A DNA stretch of 64,000 bases from Glycine soja (taxonomy: Eukaryota; Streptophyta; Magnoliopsida; Fabales; Fabaceae). Below the pieces are notes generated by a model. It worked only from the letters and a program-made list of their open reading frames with translations. It was not told where the DNA came from and did no database searches. The stretch spans positions 24,334,632 through 24,398,631 of the forward strand of contig NC_041021.1 of assembly GCF_004193775.1 (NCBI RefSeq), written 5' to 3'. Made by a program: the position numbers and the translations under genes. Shown here one piece after another: positions 46,566 to 57,145 of this stretch (position 1 is the stretch's first letter; each line of letters begins with the position of its first letter).

Positions 46566-47480
46566 CACGTGACATGCGGAGATACCCAAGTGGTTGTCCG
46601 CACTTTCAAAACATTCTTTTGGTATCTGTAAGATAGAAAGCCTGATAGCATGCAGAGACTAACATCGTCTTCAGCACCCTTCGTCAATCGCGGCCCAACA
46701 AGCCCGTTGACACGCGGAGATTTACGTCATCTTCTGCGCTCACAAGATCTGTCATATTGACATTTGAGTCACGCTGACGGGCGGAAATACCCGAGTGGTT
46801 ATCCGTATAAACATTCTTTTGCTATCTGTAAGACAAAAAGCCTGATAGCATGCATAGACTAACGTCGTCTTCTGCACCCTTCGTCAATCGCGGCCCAACA
46901 AGCCCGTTGACACGCAAAGATTTACGTCATCTTCCGCGCTCACAAGATCTGTCATATTGACATTTGAGTCACGCTGACGGGCGGAAATACCCGAGTGGTT
47001 ATCCGTATAAACATTCTTTTACTATCTGTAAGACAAAAAGCCTAATAGCATGCAGAGACTAACGTCGTCTTCTGCACCCTTCGCCGATCGCGGCCCAACA
47101 AGCCCGTTGACACGCGGAGATTTACGTCATCTTCCACGCTCACAAGATCTGTCATACTGACGTATGAATCACGCTGACAGGCGGAGATACCCGAGTGGTT
47201 ATCCGTATAAATTTCTTTTGCTATCTCTAAGACTCAAAGCATGATAGCAAGCTGAGTGGGTAAACGCGCAGATACATATTCTGCGCCCTTTATCATTCAG
47301 GAACAGCAAGCTGAGTGGGTAAACGCGCAAATACATATTTTGCGCCCTTTATCATTCAGGAACAACAAGCTGAGTGGGTAAATGCGTAGAGATAGATTTT
47401 GTGCCCTTTATCATTCAAATTTCACAAGTTGGGTGATAAATGCGCAGAGACAAATTCTGTGCCCCTTGTCATTCCGCACA
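46566..47480 (+). repeat. Tandem arrays of 200 bp and 59 bp in the 3' region of element C
   Basis: A 200-bp unit, marked by GCCTGATAGCATGC, recurs at about 46640, 46840 and 47040 and holds GCTATC...GATAGC and GCGGA...TCCGC pairs. Next come 59-bp units marked GCTGAGTGGG at 47251, 47310 and 47369, plus a diverged fourth. One 59-bp unit has GCGCAG...CTGCGC and the next GCGCAA...TTGCGC. The arrays sit where A has 101-bp and D 127-bp units. Confidence 0.9.
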
Positions 47481-47687
47481 CCTTTTCGCTACCCAGAGGC
47501 GATCGTGTCCAACAAAACGCGGAGACAAATTATGGTCATTCTGCGTCTTGTATCAACCAAGAGGAACCAATTCGACAGTATCGGGATGATGTGTCGGTAC
47601 TGATCATTCTCAGATTTTTGCAGGTTCTGTTGACAGGGAGGTTCACTGGCCGAAAGGTGTTTCGCTCGAATGAAATTAGTGTCTTAT

Positions 47688-47735
47688 CTTTACTTCCCTT
47701 TTACCTCCAATAAAAGACAAGTAAAGAGGGGCAAC
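47688..47735 (+). promoter_or_regulatory. Polypurine tract with stem-loop (element C)
   Basis: Stem-loop 47688-47726 and tract AAAGAGGGGCAAC 47723-47735, abutting the LTR as in A and D. Confidence 0.78.
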
Positions 47736-49503
47736 TGTCATACCCTAATTTCGTCCGGGGACCTTTGCTTGGTGGCATGCAACTTTCATTTAACCATTTT
47801 GAGGTACTTGGCACCCATCGTCAGGCAATTTGTGAAGTTCCGTGACATGCCAGAACTCAAAAGGAAGCATCGTTGCACAACTCGTGAAGTTCCGTGACAT
47901 GCCGGAACTCAAAAGGAAGCATCGTTGCACAATTCGTGGGGTTCCGTAACATTCCGTAAGTCAAAAAGGGGATGATTTTGTAATCCGCAAGGTTTCGTAA
48001 CATTACGAAAAGAAAACAGGTATCGTTACGAAATTCGTAAGTTTCCGTAACTTTATGAAAAAAGAATCACCAAAAAAAGGTAGGGGGTGTATTTAGCAGA
48101 AATGGGGGTGCAAATAGAAACCAGGCCCACTTGGGCCCTCCAAAAGGCGGTTGCTTCTGGAGGAAGTCACCTTGCTCGCTTGGGCGAGCTGGGTGGCAAG
48201 CATCTCCCCCATTTTCCTATAAATAGGGGGAGAAATGAAGAAGAATTTCGTTCAGGCCTCTTGGTAATTCAAGAATAACTTGAAATTAGTGACAAAAATT
48301 GGTTCCGTGAAGAAAATCTGAGCCGAGGCGCTTCCGTAAGGTTTCCGTGGGGATTTTCGCGAAGATCTTCAGCCGTTCTTCGACGTTCTTCGTTCGTTCG
48401 TCATCGTTCTTCGGTCTTCAACGAGTAAGTTTCCAAATCGAGCTTTTCAATTCATTCTATGTACCCGTGGTGGTCCCCATTTGTTTTTACGTGCTTTTTA
48501 TTTTCATTTTATTTAATTTCTGTACCCCCTTTTGAAGTGCTTTAGTCTTTTGCTTAAGTCATTTTTTCATCTAATCAAAAAATAAAATAAATTTCCACCG
48601 ATCATTTGAATTGTAATATCCGTTAGTTTCTATTAAAATGAAATTCGACCGTTCGGTCATGCCGTAGCTACGTTGGAAACCAAAAAAAGGGTAAAATAAT
48701 AATATAATAATAAAAAATATCTTTTAGTAAAATAAATCAAAAAGAATCAATCGGACATTTTCCTTTGGGATTTCTCTTTCTTAATCAAATCGATTAATAA
48801 CCAAAGTGAAACTAAGGCTAAAATCAATTCATAAACCAAACTTTTGACGTTGCCTAAAAAAGCCATTTTCAAAGGTCCAAAGCCTTGAAATGGTCTTTTC
48901 CGCTTTTATCGATTAAGTGTAAATTTCAAAAGGGCTAAAATCAACATTACCTCTTTAAAAAATAAAGAGAACATTAAATGGTCCAAATGTCCTCTCTCTT
49001 TTTCAAAAGAATCGAAAGTTTGTTTAATGGTCTGACGCCTTAAATAACCTTTCATTCAACAAAAACATATCTTGCAAAGAGGATAAAAACAACTTAACCA
49101 AACATTTTGTTCACAAAGAACTACGTAGGTCTGATTTCCTTATCGCAATTAAGGAATACGTAGGAGCAAGGGAAACACCCTCGTCGACCACAAAAAGATA
49201 AAAAGTATAAAAAGTACAAAAAGAAATAAAGGCGTAAAAGGGAACATAAAAAATTGAAGTCATGTTTGCACATTTAATTAAAGGTTGTCGTCTCGTGTGA
49301 CGGACGCGTGGGGTGCTAATACCTTCCCCGTGCGTAAATACAACTCCCGAACCTTTCACTTAAAGTTCGTAGATCACGTCTTTTCCGGTTTTCCCGACGT
49401 TTTTCTCAAATAAACGTTGGTGGCGACTCCGCGCGTACTCCTTTCTTGGAACACGCACCCGCGAGTCACGCTTCGCCCTCCCGCCGAAGGGTAGGTTGCG
49501 ACA
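47736..49503 (+). mobile_element. 3' LTR of element C (1768 bp)
   Basis: TATAAATA is at 48218-48225, GTAAGT at 48425, constant-loop hairpin at 48863-48893 and nested CTACGTA hairpin at 49121-49163. It is 24 bp shorter than the 5' LTR, mainly by losses of about 14 and 12 bp. The target duplicate CTGGT follows at 49504-49508. Confidence 0.93.
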
Positions 49504-50338
49504 CTGGTGAATCACCAGTGCTGAGTCCCCGTATACTTTGAGCAGTTTGACATTAGAGTCAATTACTGCCTGGACGACCATGACACACGCTTCATACTCA
49601 GCCATAATGTTGGTACAGTCAAACCCCAGCCTGGCTGTGAAAGGTATACATTGATTGTCTGGAGAGACCAATACTGCTCCAATGCCATGGCCCAGAACGT
49701 TTGACTCTCCGTCAAACCATACGGTCCATTTGTCTGGGTCCTCATCTAGTTTCTCCTCAAACAAGGCCATGATGTCCTCATCCGGGAATTCGGGATGCAT
49801 GGGCTGATAGTCGTTGAAAGGCTGCTGAGCCAAATAATCTGCTAAGGCGCTTCCTTTTATCGCCTTTTGGGTGACGTAAACTATATCAAACTCAGATAGC
49901 AAGACTTACCACCGGGCGATCCGTCCTATGATAGCAGGCTTTTCAAAGATGTACTTAACCGGGTCCATCTTGGATATCATCCAGGTGGTATAGCTCAGCA
50001 TGTATTGTCTTAGGCGGTGGGACGCCCAAACTAAAGCACAACACATTCTTTCGAGCAGGGAGTAATTCATTTCACAGGCAGTGAACTTCTTACTCAAGTA
50101 GTAGACATCGCGCTTTCTCTTCCCGAACTCATCATGTTGCCCCCAACATACACCCCATCGACTCGTCCAAAATCGTCATATACAAGATGAGAGGCCTTCC
50201 GGGTACTGGCGGCATAAGCACAGGAGGGTTCATGAGACACTGTTTGATCCTTCCAAGCGCCTCTTGACAATCCTTGTTCCAGCGGACGGTTTGGTTTTTG
50301 CGTAAGAGTTTGAACAACGGCTCACAAATAACAGTGAG
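49504..50338 (-). pseudogene. pol: RNase H part of element O pol, broken
   Basis: This would degrade the RNA strand during reverse transcription. It begins after an in-frame stop at the end of RT (FIS-stop). The pieces are MFKLLRKNQTVRW (50317), CALVWASHRLRQYMLSY (about 50040) and an open stretch from 49902 to 49509. The stretch contains the RNase H residues in WFDGESN, NIMAEYEAC and VYGDSALVIHQ. At 49508 element C interrupts it. The open frame then runs into antisense C-LTR sequence down to 49360, so the continuous 180-codon ORF there is a chance fusion, not a gene product. Confidence 0.85.
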
Positions 50339-51449
50339 TTATGATATGAATCTGGCAATATAGTTCAAACGACCCAGGAAACCTCGTACTTGCCTCTCGG
50401 TACAGGGTTCCGACATCTCAAGGATGACCATCACCTTTTCGGGGTCCACCTCTATCCCTTTCTGGCTCACGATGAAACCTAGCAATTTCCCTGATTTGAC
50501 CCCGAAGGTGCACTTAGTGGGGTTTAACCTCAATTGATACTTCCTAAGCCTTTCTAACAACTTCCGCAGGTTGACAAGGTGCTCCTCCTCGGTCTTAGAT
50601 TTGGCAATTATGTCGTCCACATAGACCTCGATTTCTAGGTGCATCATATCGTGGAACAAAGCTACTATAGCCCGTTGATAAGTTGCCCCGACATTCTTGA
50701 GTCCAAAGGACATCACCTTATAACAGAACGTTCCCCACAGGGTGGCGAAGGTAGTCTTTTCCATATCCTCCGACGCCATTTTTATCTGATTGTAACCGGA
50801 GAACCCATCCATGAAGGAAAATAAAGCGAAATTGGTCGTATTATCCACGAGGATATCGATATGTGGCAAAGGAAAATTGTCTTTGGGACTGGCTTGATTC
50901 AAGTCCCGATAATCCACACACATTCGCACCTTCCCATCCTTCTTAGGGATTGGTACAATGTTGGCAACCCATTTTGGGTACCGAGCGACAGCCAAAAAAC
51001 CAGCGTCAAATTGTTTCTTTACCTCTTCTTTTATTTTCAAGGATGTCTCGGGCTTCATCCTCCTTAGTTTTTGTTTTATCGGGGAACACTCGGGATTTAG
51101 AGGTAATCGGTGCTATACAATGTCAAAACTCAAACCGGACATATCTTGGTACGACCAAGCAAAGATGTCTTGGTAGTCTTTTAGCAGGGTTGTCAATTCT
51201 TCACGGATGGGTGTGGTCATACCCGTGCCTATCTTTACTTCTTTTTTCCCACTCCCGGTTCCTAAGTCCACTAGTTCTGTCTCTTCTTGTTGAGGCCCCA
51301 TCTCTTGGTCCTCATGGGTGACTATCTTCTCTAACTCCGGGGGAAGTCCCACATCCTCGTCCTCTTCATCCTTCGTCTGATTCGTTTCTTGCTCGAAATC
51401 GATGGTCGGGTCCCAGGTATTAGTACCTTTGAGGGACTCGTCGTCGGAT
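50339..51449 (-). pseudogene. pol: Reverse transcriptase part of element O pol
   Basis: The catalytic YVDD is at 50612-50623 (minus strand). Other RT landmarks are KKDGKVRMCVDYRDLNQAS, FSFMDGFSGYNQIKM, TLWGTFCYKVMSFGLKN and LLGFIVSQKGIE. The 239-codon stretch 51058-50339 is open. The upstream linker (51352-51113, with EIVTHEDQEM- and DIFAWSYQDMSGL-like text) is separated from it by a stop. The domain starts at the intron's acceptor side (51449). Damage elsewhere in pol makes it non-functional as a polyprotein. Confidence 0.87.
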
Positions 51450-51629
51450 CTGGCATTTTAAACGTAAAGAAATAAACATGCAAATGGATGAGAATGGGTA
51501 GAGACGTAGGAACAGATGAAGAAAGATCTTTGTATTATAAATTTAGGAACAAAAGACATAAAGCCTTTAACAAAAGGAAACTCTAAAGCCTAGGCCCAAC
51601 TGTAGAGTTTAAAAGCCACACAGGGTTAC
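51450..51629 (-). other. Intron between the G-patch region and RT in element O
   Basis: Minus-strand donor ATAAT|GTAACC at 51629 and acceptor AATGCCAG|ATCC at 51450, 180 bp. Joining the flanks gives a phase-2 junction that keeps the frame. Ogre elements are known for an intron here, and E has one at the same place. Confidence 0.75.
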
Positions 51630-51899
51630 ATTATGCTTGTTGCGTAAGTGTCCGGGCGCTCCTCCACTCGCCAATTTCCTAGTCAGAAACCAGGAGGGCA
51701 TGGTCGTACCAAATCCGACCCACTTGGAAAATCATCTTCGCATATCGCAATGACTTGGCCTTCGTGTCCTAGACCCACACTTATAAAGCTTCTACTGATG
51801 TGGCAGGGCGGGCCTCCTTCGACTTCTTGTCCCAATCGCGAGCCTTGACCTCTACTCTTCCTTCCTGCAACGCTTTTCCTTATGTCCGCTAGTGTGGGT
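51630..51899 (-). pseudogene. pol: End of the protease/G-patch exon of element O
   Basis: Minus-strand text GRKSRGQGSRLGQEVEGG...EDDFPSGSDLVRPCPPGF corresponds to 62760-62960 of element E ([11 protein letters not shown]...[19 protein letters not shown]). A stop lies just before the GNWRV-like end. Element E's LTR begins at 51900, so the protease and G-patch core are beyond E, outside the window. Confidence 0.75.
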
Positions 51900-53461
51900 T
51901 GTCGCAACATGCCTTTTGCGGGCGAGCGAGGCGAGGCTCACGGGTGCGCTTTCCAAAGGAGGAAAGATGCGCGGAGTCGCCACCAACGTTTATTTGTGGA
52001 AAACGTCGGAAAAACCGAAGGAAACCGGTCAAAAAGAATATTCCAAGTTCGGGAGTTGTATTTACTTTTGAGGAAGGTATTAGCACCTCTCACGTTTGTC
52101 TCAAAGGACAACAACCTCATTTTTTAGAATTGTGGAAATTGTGTTACCTTAATTTTTATTTCTTTCTATCGAAGAGGAAATCAGACCTATGTAGTTCTTT
52201 TTTAAGGGTGAATCAAGCGATTCTTTTTACTTGGAAGGTGATCATTTTCAGGCGTTGGACCTTAAAAATGATCCATTTACTTGGTGAGAAAAATTGAGAT
52301 AGTGAACTTTTCAAATCCTTTTTTAGTGATTTTTGTTGACGAGCTTGACTTTGCGGGTTGATTTTAGCCTTAGTTTCACTTTAGTTATTAGTCAATTCAA
52401 TTAAGAACGAGAAATCCCAAAGAGAAACGTCCGATTGATTTTTCCGCTTTATTTTACTAAAAGGTATTTTTTGATTATTATATTATTATTTTACCTCTTT
52501 TTTGATTTCCAACATGGTTACGGCACGACCGAACGGTCGGATTTCATTTTAACAGAAATTAACGGATATTACGAATCAAATGATCAGTGGAAATTTATTT
52601 TATTTTTTGATTAGGCGAGAAATAACTTAAATAAATGACTAAAGCACGTCAAAAGGGGGTACGTAAAGTAAATGAAACGAGAATAAAAGTACACGAAACA
52701 AATGGGGACCACTACGGGTACATAGAATGAATTGAAAAAGCTCGGTTTGGGGTACTTACCGGTTGAAAACCGAAGAAAAACGAAGAGCGAATGATGAATG
52801 TCGAAGAACGGTTGAAAATCTTCGCCTAATTACCCACGGAAACGTTACAGAAGCGCCTCGGCTTGGATTTTCTTCATGGAAACAATTTTCCTCAGCAATT
52901 TCAAGAGAATACGAAGTGCCAAGAAGGCTGAACCCCTTCCTTCTTCACTGCTCCCCCTATTTATAGCCAAATAGGGGAGGAGCTTGCCACCCAGCTCGCC
53001 CAGGCGAGCCAGGTTGCTTCCTCCAAAAGGAACCGCCTTCTGGAGGAAGAATCTGGAAGGCCCTAGTGGGCCTGGTTGCTATTTACACCCCTTTTCTACT
53101 AAATACACCCCCTTTACTTTTTTTTGGTGATTCTTTTTTCGTAACGTTACGAAACTTTACGAATTTCGTAACGACGCTTATTTTCTTTTCGTAAGGTTAC
53201 GGAACCTTACGGATCATGTATTTACTCTTTTTTAGCTTTCGAAAAAGTTACGGAAACTCACGAATTGCGTAACAATACTTCCTTTTGGTTTCCGTCACAT
53301 TACGAAATTTCACGGATTGTGTAACCACGCTTCCTTTTGATTTCCGGCGCGTCTCGAGACTTCACATATTGTGCAACAGAGGGTGCCAAGTATCTCAAAG
53401 CGGCCAATCAAAGGTTGCATGCCATCAAGCAATAGTCCCCGGACGAAATTAGGGTATGACA
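51900..53461 (-). mobile_element. 3' LTR of element E (1562 bp)
   Basis: Minus strand, TGTCATACCCTAATTTCG from 53461 to ...TTGCGACA at 51900. The TATA box is at 52958-52965, GTAAGT begins at 52759, and the constant-loop hairpin (GATCATTTT.../...AAAATGATC) is at 52240-52273. The CTACGTA hairpin is decayed (near 52190). It is shorter than the C and D LTRs. Confidence 0.92.
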
Positions 53462-53509
53462 GTTGCCCCTCTTTACTTACCTTTTATCGGAGATAAGAGG
53501 AAAGCAAAG
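53462..53509 (-). promoter_or_regulatory. Polypurine tract with stem-loop (element E)
   Basis: On the minus strand AAAGAGGGGCAAC abuts the LTR. Upstream arms CTTTGCTT and AAGTAAAG pair with one G-T wobble (53471-53509). The inner stem has one mismatch. Confidence 0.7.
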
Positions 53510-53714
53510 ATAAGACACTGATTTCATCCGTCTTCGCCCTTTCCGCGATTAGTCTATGATGACTCCCGTCTCTCCTTCTTCTTTCTCTGCACAACACAAA
53601 ACAAACACAAACCACAAAAAACAACAATAACATAATATACATATATACACATGTTTGGCGAAGGAACCGATCCGAAAAATAACAAAAACCACATTTCCCA
53701 GTCACCGGAGGCTC

Positions 53715-54010
53715 TGCACTTGATGGTGGAGGACACATGAAAAGCGCTAGGCAATCAATTCACGGGTCTCCGAACAAGATTTCGAGGGTGGAGGATAGGC
53801 GAACAGCGCTAGGCAATCAATTCGTGGGGCTCTAGACTCGTTGGTGGAGGATGCATGAATGACAATCAATTCATGGGGCTCTGAATAAAAGTGGAGAATG
53901 GAGAATTGGCGAACGACGCTAGGCAATCAATTCGCGGGGCTCCAAACTCGTTGGTGGAGGACACATGAACAGCGCTAGGCAATCAATTCATGGGTCTCCG
54001 AACAAGATTT
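53715..54010 (-). repeat. Diverged tandem repeats in the 3' region of element E
   Basis: GCGCTAGGCAATCAATTC-like blocks recur about five times (near 53743, 53804, 53862, 53924 and 53972) with TTGGTGGAGGA between them. The spacing is irregular, 50-70 bp. The sequence is unrelated to the arrays of A, C and D. Confidence 0.75.
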
Positions 54011-55909
54011 GTTGGCAGGACCGAATGGTCCACCGGATTTTTTCCACCTAAAAAGGCAAACATGCTTTTTGCAAAGAAAAATAAATCATTCGCGGGAGCA
54101 CCATATCTTAGAGAAGAAATATACCCATTCCAAGGGTAATCTTCCTTGTAACTGGAAATGAAGGGCAGGACGTCAACATTTAGCTTTTAAATGAACATTC
54201 AGGGGAAACATCGGGTTAAGCTGAAACTGGGAATAAATAACTCATAGTGTATAAAAACTCACACAGGCAAGTGTTTTACCCTAACCCCAAACCATAACTG
54301 CACCATGACTTTATTTTGCACACGATTTCCTATCGAATCAAAGATCACACATATGATCACAGATCAATAGGATTTTCTTGAGGGTAGTGTTTTTGGAGAG
54401 GAAGCTGGGTGTTTCAGTCTTTTCCTCTTTGTTTATGTGGGGCGGGATATCGCCAGTCGAGAATGACTTTGAATGGCAATTCGAAAGGAAGAACCACCAA
54501 AAAATGGGTTTTCCTTTGCCGGCAGTCACTTACCTTGCCGAAAATTTATCTGGTCTGAAGATTTTTTGTTCTCTTTCTTTCATTGATCGGGAATTACTCT
54601 GTTTTCCTCCGATTTTTCCCTTTTTTTACTTCCTTCTGATCTTCGATCGGGAATCCTTCTTTTCCTTTCTTTTCATTTTTTCCTTTTCTTTATTTTCATT
54701 TTTTCCTTTTCTTTCTTTTCATTTCTCCTTCTCCATTCCTTTCTTTGGGAAATCGGGTTTTAGCATTCTATTTTCTCTCCCTTGAGGAGATTCCATTGTC
54801 CTTTGCTTCGAGGGAAAGGATGAGGATTCTTTTTATAGGCCAAGGTTCAAAATAGTCTAAGGTTGTGTCTCAATGGGGTCTTTTATTGTGGGAGCCCGAT
54901 CTTGATATCTGGGGCAAAACAAATTCGTGTGTCAAGGTGTCGGTCTCAAGCCGAACTTCCATATTATTCCACAAGGCACGCGCAACAATGATGATTTGGA
55001 AACAACGTGAAAAATTAGTCATGGCCACAACCAGGTGGGCACTCAAGCATCCTGTTTATGGCATTGCGATACTACGGTTGGGAATTTACACAAACAGACC
55101 CAACGTTTCCAAATTATGTTCTTTCATCAGTTCAATGAATTCATCCATTCTTATCTCGGTTATTCAGGAAAATAAACTCTTACCGTCAGTCCCTTGTTTC
55201 CAGAAGATATGTTTGCTCTCTACGAATGATTTATGCTTCCTAACCATAACATGCCGTCCGTCGAGGTCTTTCTTTCTTTTTTTGTTTCATTTTTGTGTTC
55301 ACAAAAACTATATATCCATTGCCATCTACGAGAAAAACTTTTCTTTGTACACCTACATTCCTATACATGACGAACTTTTTCTGTATACGCATTAGAACTC
55401 TTTCTCTTTACGTCAACACGGTCTATATACAAACCCTATTCATGTTCAAAGATTTCTTTTTTTTCGTTTTTGCCAACACACACATGTGGTTTATACAAAA
55501 GTTTCTTTATATACACTCGTCGCTCACACACACACATTATTTACACACACAAAAATCCTTCTATACACATTTTCCTTTTACATACATACATATAGAAAAA
55601 CCTTGTTCTATTCTTTATATACGTAGACATTTTATTCACAACGCTTCTTTCTTTTTATCATGATTTTGGTTCATTTTATTTTTAGGACGACATTCTTAAA
55701 TGAAAAACTCTACACGATTCCGGAATTTCAACAAACACTATTGACAACAACGAAGTAAGTACTAACGTAACAATTCAAATGACATGCATGCACAAAACAA
55801 GAGTCAATCAAAACGAAACAAACGTTAGTCCCTTAGTTTATACAAAAATGATACGTAACAGATAAAAGAGGAAACATAAAAAGAGAATAAGGATCTAGGG
55901 ATCTCCTGG
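54011..55909 (-). other. 3' untranslated region of element E
   Basis: Non-coding. Parts are homologous to the 3' regions of A, C and D in reverse (TTCCTATCGAATCAAAGATC near 54327, CCCAACGTTTCCAAA near 55099). It has pyrimidine-rich tracts (plus strand, 54590-54730) and CA-rich low-complexity sequence (55480-55600). Confidence 0.6.
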
Positions 55910-57145
55910 TCACGTGGCTCCGCTCCCTCCCAAGAAATCGAGCAAATCGGTCATCTCCTCGTCTATGCGGGCCTCATCTGCATCGCCGGGAGCCTCTACC
56001 GATGCCTCCCCTGCCTGGGCCTCAGGCCAATCCCCGGGCCATGCGACCTCTACCCTGAACTGATCCAGAGTAGGGCATGGAAAAGAAGTGAAACCCTGGC
56101 TCTGCAGGCTAAGGCTGAGCTGGTAGAGGCAGTCATGGGTCTGCACGTGCGCCCTGTGGTTGGCCGCCTGCTGGCGAACCAAATTCCATAAATACCGCTC
56201 TGTGTCAAATGACCCAACTGGGTCAGCCTGAGGAGGTGGCGGCGGTGCGTCTGGGGCCTGCAGGTCGCCACCCTACGCCTGTCTGGGCGTGCAGTACTTC
56301 TCTATGAAAGCCCGGGTGATCAGCGGTCGAATCACCTTACTAGGTGTGACAGGAACCCCAAACGACTGGCAGAGACCCGTGATCAATGCCGAAAAACCCA
56401 GGGCCCTGTTAGACTTATTTGGGTCTAGAGGGTGCCTCGTAGGTGGCATACCTGCAAATAAATAAATGGCATCAGCGATCAACTGAGCCACATGAATGCT
56501 CATCCATGTCAGGATGGCATACACCAGCTGACACTTCGGTAGAGGGAGGTCAGAATTATGATTGCTGAGCAGCAACGTCATCCAGGTCTGGGTCAAAGTA
56601 GTCATGTTGGTGCGCATGATTCGCACCCGTCTCCTGGCAGCGGTTTGGGAAAAATCCTGACCTGGTATGCATAGCAGCTGAGCGATGGCCTCCTCATCAA
56701 ATCCATCGGCCCGGTTCCTCCTCTGACCATATTCGCATTCTTGGCCCTCCTCCAATACTAGCGGATATCCCAGGAACTGACTGCGGGTGTCTGCATCGAA
56801 AGGAATCCATTGGCCCCTCACCCATGACCGGAGGTCCCGTACGCCCTCCTCTGTAGGCCAAGCATTGGCGTAAAACTCGAGGACTACATCTGGATCGAAC
56901 TTGGCCATGGGAGTGACCAGCGATGTCCAACGCCGGCGAGCTATCTCCTCCTGGAAATTCGTGTACTCGTCGTCCCTGAGCTGGATGTGTCTCTCTCAGT
57001 GGAAGGACCATCCCTTGATGGCTTCGAAACGCTGCTGGTGCTCAGTGCTCCTGAAACGATGGCTATCAAACTCGGAAGCGACACTAGTCCCTGCGGCCGC
57101 GGCGTCCTTCCTAGATCTATTTGAGGCAAGCTTCCTCGGGGCCAT
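55910..57145 (-). pseudogene. 'Putative plant transposon protein' gene of element E, two in-frame stops
   Basis: One reading frame of 412 codons runs from the ATG at 57145 to the stop at 55910. It is interrupted only by TGA at 56996-56998 (codon 50) and TAG at 56273-56275. Landmarks are MAPRKLASNRSRKDAAA at the start, HRFRSTEHQQRFEAIKGW, MAKFDPDVVLEFYANAW, GQWIPFDADTRSQFLGYP, QLLCIPGQDF and an acidic tail ending MTDLLDFLGGSGAT. It resembles the plant PF20167 family (from memory), which is common in legume genomes and has no proven function. The gene lies downstream of pol on the same strand. The matching remnants in A, C and D sit in the same order, so it is part of the element, not a chance neighbour. 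Confidence 0.85.

Larger units (their letters stand above)
15586..49503 (+). mobile_element. Element C: complete non-autonomous Ogre-type element containing element D
   Basis: The LTRs are at 15586-17377 and 47736-49503, flanked by the duplicated target CTGGT. Without D and its duplicated AGTCC the element is about 16.07 kb. It carries a PBS, a broken ORF1 (split by D), a broken gag, the shared AT segment, three 129-bp repeats, a short hairpin array, the transposon-protein remnant, AT repeats and a 3' array. It has no pol. By eye the two LTRs differ at roughly 2-3% of sites, with two larger indels (about 14 and 12 bp). C is therefore clearly older than D, in agreement with the nesting. Confidence 0.92.
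49504..51899 (-). mobile_element. Element O: pol part of an older autonomous Ogre-type element
   Basis: Read on the minus strand, the order is G-patch tail, intron, RT, RNase H, cut by element C at 49504. The frame continues at 15585 beyond C. At 51899 it is cut by element E (expected target copy TGGGT, 51895-51899). It carries nonsense and frameshift damage throughout. Confidence 0.88.
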
